DNA of 64,000 bases from Margaritispora aquatica (GCA_007644065.1 VJWN01000010.1:124001-188000), one strand, 5' to 3'. Counted from the first letter of the stretch, positions 1 through 11,670 are shown. Numbers and translations: made by a program. The notes: a model not told the origin generated them from the letters alone.

Positions 1-1310
1 GGAAGTAATCTTTGAGTTAAGATCGTTAAGTATAAAACAAAACGTCGAAAGCGCTGACAATGAAATCAGCGCAGCGCAATGCTAAGCGAGACGAAGAGAA
101 GAAGTTGCTCGTAGACTGGCGGACTGAAGGGTTGCTTTAGGAATGATTAGTTTCTTGAATTTTGAGAACTTTTGTGACCATTATGGTGAGTGGCGTTCAA
201 GTCTTCATGATATCGAATCTAACTAAAATAATTTTATAACTGTAGAAACTGTAAGAATACAACACGTTGCTTTGAGTTCACAGCGTATGGAATTAATGAC
301 AACAAAAAAAAACAATTGATGGCAAAACTTCTCTGTCCTACTGAATTACAGAACATCAATGTCTGCAGAATTATCTCTTTGGTGTACACATCAAACCATA
401 GAGAACAACAACAGCTCTAAGCTATCTTTGCAATCAAAGATTTGCAAACGACGTCAACCTTCTCTCGCATGCCATCCAGCTGACTGAATCGTCACGGATT
501 TGAATAAAGAATTTTGAAGGGTCGCCACTTGCTCTTCTTTAAATAGCACCAAGCTACCTACCTTGCTTTGAATCAAGACTAAGTTGAGCGCAGGTGTCCA
601 ATAAATGAGATTTGAGCATCCGAAGCAAAATTGAAGCAAAATCTTTCAATTGACAGCGAGCAAGCTACTTACTTTCGATCTTTCCATCCAGCTTCGAAAC
701 AAAGATGAGTTCAATAAAGCGAAAACAGTCAAATCTTGATATATCTCACTCTTGTTAAACTACCCAACCCAAATATCAATACCTTACTTTGAACCTCAAT
801 CTATTCAGAACGTGAACGCGTATCCAAAATTATCTTCAAAAAACTTCAAATTCAATTCTCTGTTCCATTTCTCGGTCTTTTCTGGTCCACTGGAAATACA
901 TACCTATAGAAAACCAAAGCTTCGGATTGGGAGGAACCATAATTCCGAACCATGGCTTCAATTCTGGATGGAGCGAGCAACACTTGTGTCTGTATGGGAT
1001 ATCTGGCTTGGTGTTCGATAGTGTTGCAGCTCTGGTCCTGGGTTGGAAGTTGGTTCAAAATGATTGTTGCCGAAGATATGGTTATGGGAAGGCAAGGGAG
1101 AAGCGAAGGATGAATCAGATATAGAATGATGGAACTTGCCAGTAATAATGGAATTGGCAGCAAAATGGAATTTGACAAAAGAATTTTTTGGGGACGGAAA
1201 CAACTACTTGTCAAGGGAAGTGTTATAATGGCGAGGAAAATGTTGATACTGATGATCGCATGGCAAATCGTTTCTCGTATATTACACATTATGTATGGAT
1301 CAAGAGCTGT
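1..1310. other. No supported gene
   Basis: About 1.3 kb downstream of the NAD(P)HX dehydratase gene. Short open frames exist on both strands (for example about 852-1289 minus), but they have no family resemblance and no consistent start or splice context. I see no RNA gene or clear repeat here. Confidence 0.6.
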
Positions 1311-2452
1311 CTATAGCTTGGGACTGGACCCCTCAAGCAGATTCTGAAAAGCGACATAAACCTCTTCAGTCAGGTCACTTGCCTGCAAGCTCCTCCCTTT
1401 CTTCCCGAATGCCAACCTCGAACATTCCTATCATTAGACGTTAGCAAAGTCCACTTACAAAGACATCAAACTCACCCTCGTGATAGAACTTCCTCCAAAC
1501 GCTGCCAAAGCCAACAGCTCTACCCCATCCAAATTGCCCTCAGTCTCCCACAACCCATCCAAATACGCTTTCCTCCACGCCAGAAATGTAGCCAATGCCC
1601 CCGTCAAAGTGTCGCCCTGCCCACCACTGCGCTTCAATCCACCTTGAAGGTCACTAACATACGTCCTCTCCCCGTTAGAAATGTAATCCTGTCCACCCTT
1701 CTGGACGATGGTGACACCACCGAATGCCTTCGAAAGCTTCACCACACCTTCTTCATCCTTCAAGCCCTCCGTATCAATCCCCTTGCTCTTACACAATCTG
1801 CCAAACTCTACCACATTAGGTGTGAGTATGCACTCTTTGTATCCTTGCACCAACTCCGGCTTGTTCTGCGCCAGGGCCAATCCGTCCGCGTCGAGCACAA
1901 AGGGCATATTCTGCTTCCGTGCTGCTTCAATCACTTTCGCACATGTGTCCTGCATCAATTGATCTCGTCCGAGGCCTGGCCCGATAACTAGGACGTGTAG
2001 GCGGGGTAGCATATCGATGACCGTCTGGGCAATTGAGGACGCCGTTTCGCTTTTGCTGGCGTGTTTCGATTGGCGCATTAGAGGGTGGACCATCAAGTTC
2101 GGGGAGTAAGTCTTGATTACTTGCGCTGCTTGGGGCTCGCAGATGATGTGGCTCTGGTTATGTCAGTCGTGGTGTGGAGGTAGTGTGAATCAAGAAGCAT
2201 ACCATGTCCGCACCGAGCTTTGCGCTGGCCATGGCAGAGAAATATGGTGCACCGGTATAGTCCTCGCTGCCTCCTATGACTGCTACTCGTCCCATTTGTC
2301 CTGCATTGTGTCAACTAAGCTGTTCGTTGGAGGGGTGGTGGGGTTCGTGCTGGACCTTTGTGGAACTTCTCGAGCATGGGCGGGACCATTTTCCTGACTT
2401 TCATCAGGATATCTCGAGAGGCTTGAGACATTTTGGGAGTTTCGATGGGCAT
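1311..2452 (-). CDS. NNR2: ATP-dependent (S)-NAD(P)H-hydrate dehydratase
   Basis: Repairs hydrated NADH/NADPH (NADHX/NADPHX) by ATP-driven dehydration; it is the YjeF C-terminal / carbohydrate-kinase-like NAXD family. Four exons join in phase: 2356-2452, 2203-2300, 1476-2153 and 1311-1427, giving 329 residues, usual for the fungal enzyme. Visible family signatures are [20 protein letters not shown] near the N-terminus, [11 protein letters not shown] in the middle, [22 protein letters not shown], and [12 protein letters not shown] with the nucleotide-site GxGD. The last short exon supplies the usual conserved tail (TRECSRLAF then DLTEEV). The ATG at 2452 starts [16 protein letters not shown] and puts the kinase-like core at the right distance. 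The first donor (GTCCAG) is non-canonical after GT, but the phase and the residue join fit. Family assignment is firm; the subcellular site (cytosol or mitochondrion) is not shown by the sequence. Confidence 0.95.
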
Positions 2453-4232
2453 TGGAAAAGAGGATGTATGATGTGTTGTGATGTTGTTATTATTGTCGAT
2501 ATTTGAGTGCTCTTCTATTGACGTGACATTTCTAGTGGGGTGATGTCATCCTTGCCTCTTCAGCTCGCTTTCACTCTCCTTTTACTGTCCACTCAAGCAT
2601 CATCTCGATTCCATAGACTAAGTGGGCCATTGAAAAAAAAAGATGAACGCAATGAGAGATGAAAGAGAGCAGCGGTTTATAATTGTCTATGTTTCTGGCG
2701 GTTGTTGGTCATGAGAAGACAAGCTGTTTTTGGAGTTCCCATGCCACTCCAGCGAGCTTGACGTCTCCTCCCTGTGACAACTTTATTTATTCAGAGCATA
2801 ATGTAAGGCGAAGACTGCTTTATGTTGTTGAGCTTCCTTTGCTTTGGTTCTATACCCAAAGATTTTTATACCTTCAGCAGTAGAGGCGCCAACGGCAGAC
2901 ACTAGAGTTGTTTTGATATTGTCTTTGTCCTCAGTGCATAGATCACTTTTTCCAAGCACCAGATTATTCGTTCCCATATTTATATTCTTGGAATTGCTCA
3001 GAAGTCAATTGAATCGTCTATGTATCATTTGTGGTTGCCTATCTTGTTTGTTTAGTAAAAAGTCTGGCAATGTGTGGCAGCATAATATGCAGAGGATATG
3101 CTAGGCTTCAACAACTGGTGAGACTTTAGTATCTGTGCTTGACAAAGAGCAGAAGGGCGTCGTGAATGTCACAGACGAGTATCTTATTAGCACAGTGGAG
3201 GACGAGATTAGGTGTCCATCGCTCTGCTATATTAGCGTTGAGTTTGTATTGATACTTGTTTCTCGATGGCTTTCAAGTGTTTGGATCAAGTAAAAGATCT
3301 CAGAGGCACTTGAAATTCCAATTGTTTACAACAGTGATGTGAATGCAATCAATGCAAGGGAATTTCCTAAGCTCGGTATGTCATTTGAGCCTGCTTCATT
3401 TTATCTGTAGGGGTTTATTAAAGTGTGTCTATGAATCCACAAGTGTCAAGTTTAGATGGAAAATGTAAGCTCGAGGCAGTGAAGTGGGGTTGTCTAACAT
3501 GATATTGGAATCCCCTTCTAAATAGAGACGATCAGCTTCATGAATCAAAACTGAACCGGCAAGAACAATCCATTTACTTCCAACATGTGGCATGTCTAAC
3601 AAATAAGACTGAGTTCAAAGCGGATCGTGACAAAAGTATTCTTGTGGAATTTTCTCTAGTCTCAACTTCATTACGCGTTTCTTAGATATGAGGACAAAGC
3701 AATGGAACGCAAAATTGTCTCAATAGTGAGTTATTATATTTTATATCTCTCTGTAGCGTGTCTCTGTAGCGTTAGAGCAGATCATAGACATGGTATTAGG
3801 TAGGCGTAGATCGTTGCTCTGTACAAAGCATGACTTTGGGATTGTGATAGTATTTTTGAAGGCACTAAAATTCAATTTGAACTACAAATTAGGGAATGAA
3901 AATTATTAATTGGCTCTACCTGAACAGGCGAACAACTGCCTGCTATATATGAACAGTGGAACCTACCTTAGCTACCTAAGTGGTTGCTAAGGCACTAGAA
4001 ACTAATGCGACTTGACCCGCTTTTTACGCGAGTTGCAGTATCAGCTCAGTTCGATTCTCTTTGAGATATCCTTCCCTCGCATTGACACATCAGAATTGAA
4101 TTGCAGAAACTTCAGAAACATTGATGACTCGAGATCGCGCTCGAAGTCCGCAGAAGCTCGTCGATTCTCTTCTCGCAGATCCAAAAACACTACGAATTCC
4201 TCCCACCAGATCGTGTTCCACCAACTCCTACA
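2453..4232. other. Intergenic, no supported gene
   Basis: About 1.8 kb of AT-rich spacer between the NNR2 gene and the ubiquitin-like gene. Only short open frames without family resemblance occur. Near 3961-3980 there is a CCTACCTTAGCTACCTAAG motif of a kind seen several times in spacers of this window. Confidence 0.6.
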
Positions 4233-4306
4233 GTAAGTTAAGTTCTTGCTCAGATCTCGCAGCTCAATAAAACCCTATTGATACACAGACTGATCAATTT
4301 GCAGCA

Positions 4307-5097
4307 ATGACTGATGCTAGCTCTGACGCAGAAGCGGAACTTAATACTCCTGAAGTCTACAGTCGTCTACTGCCAGCTTCTGGAGGTGAATTCTTGTTCA
4401 GCCAGCACTTCCTACAAGCACTTTCGGCAACAGCCCAGCGCATAGGTACGCAATATCGAATCACTGCAGATGAAGCAATCAAAGAGTTCCGACGACTGCT
4501 TGCGATCAAAGCCTTCGTCGTTGATGAGAATGCCACCAAAATCAGCCCTACTCAAATCAGTATGTAACTCGTGCCTCCTGCACATCACGTCCGACTTCAC
4601 CATGCTAACTCATTTCTTTAGTGGATTAATTCTGGCACCAAGCAATTCTCGATACCAAGTTTTACCAGGATCTCCAAGAGGCTTTCGGCATTACCCTTCA
4701 TCACAACCCCGCTGGAGCAAGTACTGCAGACGCGGAGAATCGAATCCAACGTCGTGCTACGATGATAGCACTCTATCGACACTTCTTTGTCACCAAGCCA
4801 ATGCGTCCAAATCCTCGTCCCCTGCGAGGTCACACTTCTGTATCTGGTCCAGAAAATGATCCTAACCTCTCGATACTTGTTAAAACATTAACTGGGTTTA
4901 TTCGTGGCATCTGTATCAAAGCATCAGTAAAAGTCGCAGATCTGAAGTCTGCCATAGAGGTCCTCGATGGCATTCCACCTGACCAACAACGTCTTATATA
5001 TCAAGGCCATCAGTTGATAGACGAAATAGAATTAAGAGAATATGGAGTTTCTGACGGGGCTCAGATTCACCTGCGATTGAAACTAAGCGGATGTTAG
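4307..5097 (+). CDS. Ubiquitin-like domain protein, probably disrupted
   Basis: Exon 1 is 4307-4559. Exon 2 runs to the stop at 5095-5097 and carries a C-terminal ubiquitin-like domain: ILVKTLTG, then GIPPDQQRLIYQG and LREYGVSDGAQIHL closely follow ubiquitin. It ends LKLSGC, so there is no C-terminal Gly-Gly and it is probably not conjugated as ubiquitin is. The N-terminal part contains WHQAILDTKFYQDLQEAFG, resembling a recurring fungal/plant WHxxILDT segment. The best acceptor (branch GCTAAC, TTTAG ending 4621) gives M-D-stop: an in-frame TAA at 4627-4629 just before FWHQAILDT. A weaker AAG acceptor ending 4642 skips the stop in frame and gives 235 residues. A probable 5' UTR intron lies at 4233-4304 (GTAAGT...TTGCAG), just before the ATG. 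It is either a young pseudogene or a gene saved by alternative splicing. Confidence 0.7.
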
Positions 5098-6145
5098 AGC
5101 CCTAAAGCAAGAATTTATTCGCAAGTCATGGTTTGATTCAAGCAGATAGCGCATGACTTTCTAAGGACGAAGCCTAGAGCTATTGCAAATACTGGCATGG
5201 AAATAAATTATCTGGTACCTTGAGCAGAACGTTCAACATTCAGCATTACTGGATATGGGAAATGGCAGTCATCTCGCGCAAAGTATTTGTTTCTCTCATT
5301 TTCTTTCTGTGTGCAAGCAGTAGACGTGATAAAGGGAGTGAACCCATTCATTTGTGTACGCTTTTCATATATTCGCTTGATTATTGGACGCGATGATGCT
5401 GTTGGCGTTTCTTTGAAGAAGGTGATGTTTTTTCCTGTAATCGGAGAAGTTCTTTAGTGTGTTATGGAATTCTGAGCAGGAGAATGCCATACTGCAGAAG
5501 ATTTGCCAAGTGCTGATTGATGAGCCGTTGGATGTACCGGATGAGAAATGTTTTATTGTGATTGATATTGGCGAGAGCGACAGGAGGAAGATAAATGTAA
5601 GATTACGAGGGAGACGCACTCGAATCTAGCTGTTGGAGAAGTTAATGCCGTTGCTGTTGCAACTACCTAGGTATGAGAGGAAGCGATGAAGTCCTTGGTA
5701 TAGAGTGATGAGGATGATTATTGAGCTTGGGAAACAGAGTTAAAGGACGTTTGTAGAAATTAGACTTGACAATCGGTGTTGAAGCTTAAGCATAGCTAAG
5801 GAAATTCCTTCATGGCTAGTCTTTCTCAAATACGCACGTATGTTGAAATGAATCTTCCAGCTGGGTTCTGCTTAGATGTTGCTCCCATTATATATGGTTG
5901 AGACATGAATTTGGAATTGGAGTGTTGTACAGAGAGAAATGATATGGGTAGATTGAAGGACCGTTCCGAACACTTCGAGATTTGAGGCCATCAAACATTT
6001 CAATTCCCAAAAAGCGAACATGCCTAGCGTCAAGGATCATGTTTTTTTTTTTATGTTGGTTAAGCTTTCATTGCAATTGTCAATTTTAAATTTTATGGTA
6101 GTCATATTGCTAGCTACACTTCAAATCTACATCAATTGAAAGATA
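5098..6145. other. Intergenic, no supported gene
   Basis: About 1 kb of spacer before the tRNA-Glu gene. An open frame at about 5365-5619 on the minus strand has no family resemblance. A CTACCTAGGTA motif lies near 5665. Confidence 0.55.
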
Positions 6146-6237
6146 TCCGAACTGGTGTATCGGTAACATTTCCGCCTCTCATGAGCTGCCCAGCTTCAAG
6201 TGCGCGGTAGCGCGGGGTTCGATTCCCCGGTTCGGAA
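6146..6237 (+). tRNA. tRNA-Glu (CTC), with intron
   Basis: Acceptor stem TCCGAAC (6146-6152) pairs with GTTCGGA (6230-6236), with discriminator A at 6237. The D-arm region is GTGTATCGGTAAC. The T arm is CGGGG TTCGATT CCCCG. The anticodon CTC is at 6178-6180 in loop CT-CTC-A, reading Glu codon GAG. A 21-base intron sits at the canonical place after position 37 (6182-6202). The anticodon stem TCCGC/GCGGT has a mismatched outer pair (T-T), slightly unusual. A short T run follows at about 6243. Amino-acid identity is firm; activity is probable. Confidence 0.9.
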
Positions 6238-6890
6238 ATTTCGTTTTGCATCTATGTCATGCATAGGTTCTACTCTTGCTTTTTAATGCAATTATTTTAT
6301 TTTTATTTTTAAAGACATTTGTTGCCTTGCCGGTGGAAATTCGGGATGAGAGATGAGGAACGCTGTCGAAATGCTTTAGAAGTGGGGTAGCGACAGCCGA
6401 ATGTGGTTGTCCTGGAAAACCCAATAAGAGTTAGACCATTTTTTTTATGTTATTCTCAGTTTCAATGATATATCTTTGGAGAACGAATTCTTATTGCTCT
6501 GTGGCTATCAAGCTTCAAGAATTCTGGTAAGAGTTTGTTTTAGCTGAGAAGTGATGCTTACACATTGAGATCGAAAAAATTAGCGAGACTATAGGTGCAT
6601 GGTTCAACGCAAATCCAGATTATTACAACATTATATAACCACAAAATTTAGAACAGAGTGCAGTATCATACAATATAATATTAAGAAATCTCCAAACCCT
6701 ATCACGAACCTGAAAGTCTCCAGTCAAAGGAAGAGCTCGAAGGAACCGCCTCCTACGATTACTCACGCTCATTCCTTGCATCCCAAGCAACGCCTCTTCC
6801 TTACACTGCGCATACTCTCATTGTAATGCTAAACAACCGCTTGTTCGGATGCTCCCGCCCCTAGATCTAGAACGCCGCAACATACGCCCT
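6238..6890. other. Intergenic, no supported gene
   Basis: AT-rich spacer with short homopolymer runs. No gene, RNA or repeat that I can support. Confidence 0.5.
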
Positions 6891-7307
6891 TTAAAATATT
6901 AATCCCTGTGATATCAGCAGTAAGAAGACATAGAGACCTGTTAATATCAAGTCCCGCGATATTAGCCAAAGAACCATATCTGGCTTCGAAACCTGAAGTC
7001 TAGACGCCTTTTTCAACTCAGCAGGATCCATGCTATCGAATAGATCTGTTGCGGGACATGATCGCGAAGTTACAGTATTGTGGTCTTCGTAATAACTCTG
7101 TTGTGTCTTTGAACTAGAGACTGCCGCCGAGGCGGGCTTTTCATTGTATTTCTTGTACAAATCGTCTCGGAGCGTTGTCGCTTCGTTGGTGTTAGCTGGT
7201 GCCCAAGGATAGGGGGTTGTGCGGAAGGAGCGAAGAAAGGAGTGAGTATCGGGGGCTAGGAACTCGTTGTAGTATGTTGTTGTGGGGGATGGTGGGGAGT
7301 GTGTCAT
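6891..7307 (-). CDS. Hypothetical small protein, doubtful
   Basis: Open frame of 138 codons from an ATG at 7307, with no family I recognise. The middle (YNEFLAPDTHSF, PYPWAPANTNEATTLRDDLY, DSMDPAELKKASRLQ) has protein-like composition, and the last 30 residues are hydrophobic (LILTGLYVFLLLISQGLIF). An alternative reading removes an intron at 6938-6992 (GTTTCG...TTAACAG, with a branch-like GGCTAATAT). That would replace the hydrophobic end by VSMSSYC and stop at 6914, so the apparent membrane segment may be read-through of an intron. Further exons upstream cannot be excluded: another hydrophobic open frame overlaps at 7192-7491 and contains a possible intron of its own. Confidence 0.35.
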   Translation of the reverse strand: MTHSPPSPTTTYYNEFLAPDTHSFLRSFRTTPYPWAPANTNEATTLRDDLYKKYNEKPASAAVSSSKTQQSYYEDHNTVTSRSCPATDLFDSMDPAELKKASRLQVSKPDMVLWLISRDLILTGLYVFLLLISQGLIF

Positions 7308-8197
7308 TTTGTTGATCTATTTGATGACTTGTGGTTGAGTTAGATGCGAGGCGGTAGGCAAGATCGATGAGAGATGTGTTGAGCTTATGAGACTTGCTTT
7401 GGGTTAAAAATGCTACTAGATTGACGAAAATAAAGACGACAGCAGCTATAATTGTTAGCGATGGTTTGATGTGAATGAGAGTACCTAGCACGGCCTGCGT
7501 TGATTCAAATCTCTAGTGGTGAAGAAAATGAGACGGCCGGCGTCTGTTGAATGGAAACTTGAGGTGAAGCGACAAACGAGAATTGAATGCAATGAGAAAT
7601 ACGATGTCCTTGTGCTGCCCTCGAAATACGAGCAATATATACCTCTTACATCGTCTTTGTGATGTCTTAGAACAAAGAGGCCTTGCATCCCACTTCTTAT
7701 AACCTAATATACAGCAAGTACAAAGACGTTGTCCACAAGTTCACAAAGCCCAATCTGCAGGTGAACAACAGTTCTGTTCGCTTAAAGAACTATTGTCTAC
7801 CAACGCTATTGTTCTTCTTGCCAGCATATAAGCATTCCATATCTAGTACTAAGGCACTAACCCAATCCATCCTCGGATCCAAGCATTCGAACACAACAGA
7901 GCCCTAAGAACAGCAACTTCACGTATTTAAGATAGGTTTCCACTCTAGTACGAGTAAAAGCACTCTGCACTCGTCTCTTGAGAAGACCAGACTGTCTATC
8001 TTCTCAAGACTCTATTGTGAAGACTAGTTTATGGCAAGAATTCAGGAAGTCTGAAGAGATTCGCTTCAGCGAGCAACTACATCAGCTTGCAAGACTTACT
8101 CTGGTAGTAGTCTTCTCAGTACCACCCCACCAAATCAAAGGAACTCAGCTTAAACCAACTAAGCTTATCTCGAAGAGTTCGACTCGAAAACGCAAAA
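7308..8197. other. Intergenic, probably divergent promoters
   Basis: About 0.9 kb between the doubtful minus-strand gene and the plus-strand 460-residue gene. The part just before 8198 is pyrimidine-rich, as in many fungal 5' leaders. No further gene is supported. Confidence 0.45.
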
Positions 8198-9580
8198 ATG
8201 TGCATCTACAACATTCACACACATACCGCCTGCTCTCATCTGCACATCTCCACCGATCTCTGTGCCTTCAAAACGCAATCCCCTTATCTTTACATGTGGC
8301 CTTGCACCTACCACGAGCAGCACATCACGCATTTGGGACCATGTCCTCATCCCGTGTGCAAAATCAAGTTCCACACCTCGCTTATCGCCTCCAGAAAAGA
8401 CTCGCTCCGTCTAGAGCGGCACTCGCGCCGATACCAGTCTCTCATCCTCCCACTTACCTACTCCGGAAGGAGGAGGGAAGAGAAGCGGACATGCTGGCGC
8501 TACATTACGCCGCAGCCGACGCCTGTCCCGCGAACGCCGCCACATGCGGGATTCTACGATCTAGAGCTCAACGTCCTGTATTCAATCCCCGAGGTTGAGG
8601 AGCCGAGCGAGATCATGCTGGATGTCGATTGTGATGAGAGTCCATGGAGCTGGAATCTACATACCGCTACGATGATGACGATCATGAGGCCCGCGGTGCG
8701 TGCTGTGTCTGCTACGTCGAAGCCTCTCCCTAGGCTTCCGTGCTCGCTTGTGCGACCTGAGGTGGTTGGACTGAGTCCTATGCCCGCAAGCAAGATGGTT
8801 CTTCCATTGTCTTTGCAAGCGGCTTCTACGGTTTTGAAGGAGGAGATTCGCTCTCTTCATCACACGACGCATGTTGGATCTGAGGCGCGTGCTCAGGCTG
8901 TTGTTTTCGCTAAGGTTACTCGTGATGAGACCAGAGAGAGCAAGCTCGTTGCTCATCCAATCTCTCTCCGTGCGAGTTCCTCTGTCCCTGCGGAGGCCCT
9001 CACACCTAGACTAACCACACATGTTGGTTCCGTCGCTAGGAAGCAAGCCATCGAGTTCGCTTCTCATAGGGCAATTCCATGTCCTGTATCCATCCATCCC
9101 ATCGCACTTACAACCACCACGGCATACACCCTCTCTTCCCACAGCACCACGCACATCCCTTCCACGGCGCGAGAGCAACACATGGAAATGGCGCTCGCGC
9201 GACCCATTATTCGCCCTGACGGTGCTGTCCTCCCGCTCCCTCTCCCCTCTGGGTTGGTAGGATTCACAGCTCGCACCGCAGCCCGCGAGGTTTTGCAGGC
9301 TGCGCAGCGAGTGGAGTTCAATCAGCATCGGTATGCACGGGTTTTTGGTACCAGCTCTGGTGTACCGATTGTCTCTATTCCGGGGTCGGAAGCGAGGTTG
9401 AGCGCTGTTGGTGTTGCTCATAGGCCTGTTGCTAAGGCCGAGAAGGTTTTGGTTTCCACTCCAGTGGCTAAGTGTTCTTTGATGCCAGTGGTCCATGCAT
9501 TTATTATTGACAAGACGTCTTCAAGATCTGTGCCAAGGTTGAGAAGGGTATCGAGGATGACGCTCGCTTTTGATGAGTAG
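8198..9580 (+). CDS. Uncharacterised protein with Cys/His-rich N-terminus and internal repeats
   Basis: Single-exon gene of 460 residues, function unknown. The first 60 residues are rich in Cys and His (Cys 2, 12, 22, 36, 49, 54; MCIYNIHTHTACSH, then WPC and GPCPHPVC). This resembles the metal-binding-like start of an uncharacterised fungal family beginning MCIY/MCIE, so a zinc site is possible. From about residue 200 a degenerate repeat of 40-50 residues recurs about five times. Its core is TTHVGSxARxQAxxFAxxR, at about 223, 273 and 317, with weaker copies at about 358 and 395. Each copy follows a proline/leucine stretch such as LPLSL or HPISL. There is no signal peptide or membrane segment. 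Length, a clear ATG and amino-acid patterning argue that it is real; the other-strand frames look like shadows. Confidence 0.7.
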   Translation: MCIYNIHTHTACSHLHISTDLCAFKTQSPYLYMWPCTYHEQHITHLGPCPHPVCKIKFHTSLIASRKDSLRLERHSRRYQSLILPLTYSGRRREEKRTCWRYITPQPTPVPRTPPHAGFYDLELNVLYSIPEVEEPSEIMLDVDCDESPWSWNLHTATMMTIMRPAVRAVSATSKPLPRLPCSLVRPEVVGLSPMPASKMVLPLSLQAASTVLKEEIRSLHHTTHVGSEARAQAVVFAKVTRDETRESKLVAHPISLRASSSVPAEALTPRLTTHVGSVARKQAIEFASHRAIPCPVSIHPIALTTTTAYTLSSHSTTHIPSTAREQHMEMALARPIIRPDGAVLPLPLPSGLVGFTARTAAREVLQAAQRVEFNQHRYARVFGTSSGVPIVSIPGSEARLSAVGVAHRPVAKAEKVLVSTPVAKCSLMPVVHAFIIDKTSSRSVPRLRRVSRMTLAFDE

Positions 9581-11670
9581 AGCGTCGTTGAGGGGAGAGA
9601 TGGGAAGGTAAGAGGTAAGATGGTGATGACTTACTGACCCCACTTCATGCCAGGAACTTAGACGCAAAAGAATGTAGGTAGCGAAATGATTGATGATTCC
9701 CCTCCAAATACACCGAGAGAGGAGGAGATAGACTACCTCTCCTCTTTCTCGTGTTCACGATCCCGGTTTTGCGATTGGCATGATTGTGATATGTGGGACA
9801 CAGAGAGTAAGATGCCTGATGACATGCTCCAACTATAGTTTTGGGTAAGATCTATTTTTAACTTCAATACTTAGCATCATCAGCTTGACCAAAGAGCAAA
9901 GCAAGGAATCTAAACAAAACATCAAAGCAAGAGACCGGAGTACGAGATCAAAACAAGAGCAAGAGGCGCGATGAGTGATGGTTCACCTTGTCATATCGAA
10001 ATTGACACAGAGTGAGCAAGAGTTTATCTCCACTCGTATCCTTTCGTATGTTCGTTGGCGAGAAGAGAAAAGAAATGGGAGAAAAAGCAATGACAAGTGA
10101 GGTCGCCCAAATATCTCATACCCCCGGGCTATTATGAACCTCTGCCACTCCTTTTACTTCATCGCCCTCAATTTCACATCATCCATAATTGCCGCTTCGA
10201 CTAAGCTCTACCGAACGGGGTCAGCATGATGCGCTCCCTGGTCCTTGACCTAAAATTTTACAGCAAACAAGGGATCAAAAGGGGGGAAATCATACAGCAT
10301 ATAGATATGTTGAAAAGATAGGATCAAGAAGGTTAAAGGGCTTTCATAATAGTAGAGAGCTCTACATAAGTATCTAGATTAAAGGGAGAATGGTAATAAC
10401 CGAATATTATGTAGAATATTACGTAGTATCTAATTAATAGTAAACACCTTGATCTAGCAGATCAAAATCGTAAGCTCAATTGTTTTGATCAATTTCTATA
10501 GAATCGCAGAGCACCTAATTTCGTCCACTCTGTACTTCTCACCAAGGGATGTCGAAAAAATTACGTCTTTTCCCAAATACACATCGGCTCTTTGTGATTC
10601 AAAAAGCAAAAAGTAAAACAAAACCCCCGGGACTCTCCTGCAGCCCTCGCAATTGAAGAATTACGGTGTACGCCTGGGATGGTATTTGCTCAGCTTGGAA
10701 GACTGACCTTTCCATCAAAGATATCTCCTGCTAGGATATTTTTTCGGATGTTTCTCCGTCGTTTTCAGGTCACGAGAACGCTTTGGTGTTGAACGAGCAA
10801 GCCACACAATCGAATTTCTCCTGCCACCTTGTAAAAAGAAAGATTTGACTCAATACTTCGAATAATCTAGGTTATCAAGTCTCACCTAACAAATGGATCT
10901 ATGTTCGAGACTTACTTTTTTCACTCAGCGTTGACTCTATTTGCAGTTGCGAGTATCGCAGCGAACTCCTCAACACATAACCAAGACCACGCCATAGGTA
11001 CTTCTAAAGTACCAACGAGAACTTCCTATCCTGGTCCACTATCAAAACATCTAAACAACCAACCTTCTCCTATCCATATTTTAGTCTACTTTGTCAGTAG
11101 CAGTCTTTCTTTCAGAGTCTCAATGCTCACCGAAAAGTGGCTCTTCTTTCCTTTGCTTTTAGAGACCATCTCATCACACGCATACCAGCTGAAGACTATT
11201 TGCATTCATGATTCCTTAACAGGTCTTACTCACTTTTTCCAAAAGTCTGTTCCCATAGGGAGCGGCGTACGAGGATCTCATCTCTGCAATTGGACGTGCG
11301 CCCTTGTCAGACTCCCCTATGGGATCCAGACCTTTGGAAAATACAAGTAGAATCTCTCGTGCGAAGGCTGAAACTTACTTTGGGAGGCGCTGGTAAAGAG
11401 ACTGGGGTTCGGATTTTGGACTTGTGGAAGATGGAAATTGTCTATTTGCTCACAAGTCTGCAGTTCATGCAAGCGGCATGTTGTATGCATTTGGAGACTT
11501 TGGAAATTTGGAGAAAGCGAGCAGTTCGTGGTGGAATTTTCCCTTCAAGCTTTACAGTCTATATAAGAACCCTTGTGTCTCCTGCCATCCTTCCTATCTT
11601 CCATACTTATCCCACATTCAAACTTGACTCACTCTCAATCATCTTGTAGAATATTCATTCTATCGCGACA
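9581..11670. other. Intergenic, no supported gene
   Basis: About 2.1 kb upstream of the secreted-protein gene. An open frame at 10901-11350 begins with a hydrophobic stretch but otherwise lacks protein-like character and overlaps the inverted repeat listed separately. Sequence near 11560-11660 is a plausible pyrimidine-rich promoter and leader for the next gene. Confidence 0.5.
11235..11341. repeat. Imperfect inverted repeat (about 28-bp arms)
   Basis: The left arm at about 11235-11262 (TTTTCCAAAAGTCTG, then CCCATAGGGAG) matches the reverse complement of the right arm at about 11312-11341 (CTCCCCTATGGGATCCAGAC, then CTTTGGAAAA), with a few mismatches and a loop near 50 bases. It could fold into a long hairpin. 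No flanking target duplication is evident, so a mobile origin is not shown. Confidence 0.6.

Noticed and set aside
852..1289. 145-codon minus-strand open frame with hydrophobic stretches
   Set aside because: No family resemblance, overlapped by frames on the other strand, and no splice partner.
10901..11350. 149-codon plus-strand frame with a signal-like start
   Set aside because: Composition not protein-like and part of it is the inverted repeat.
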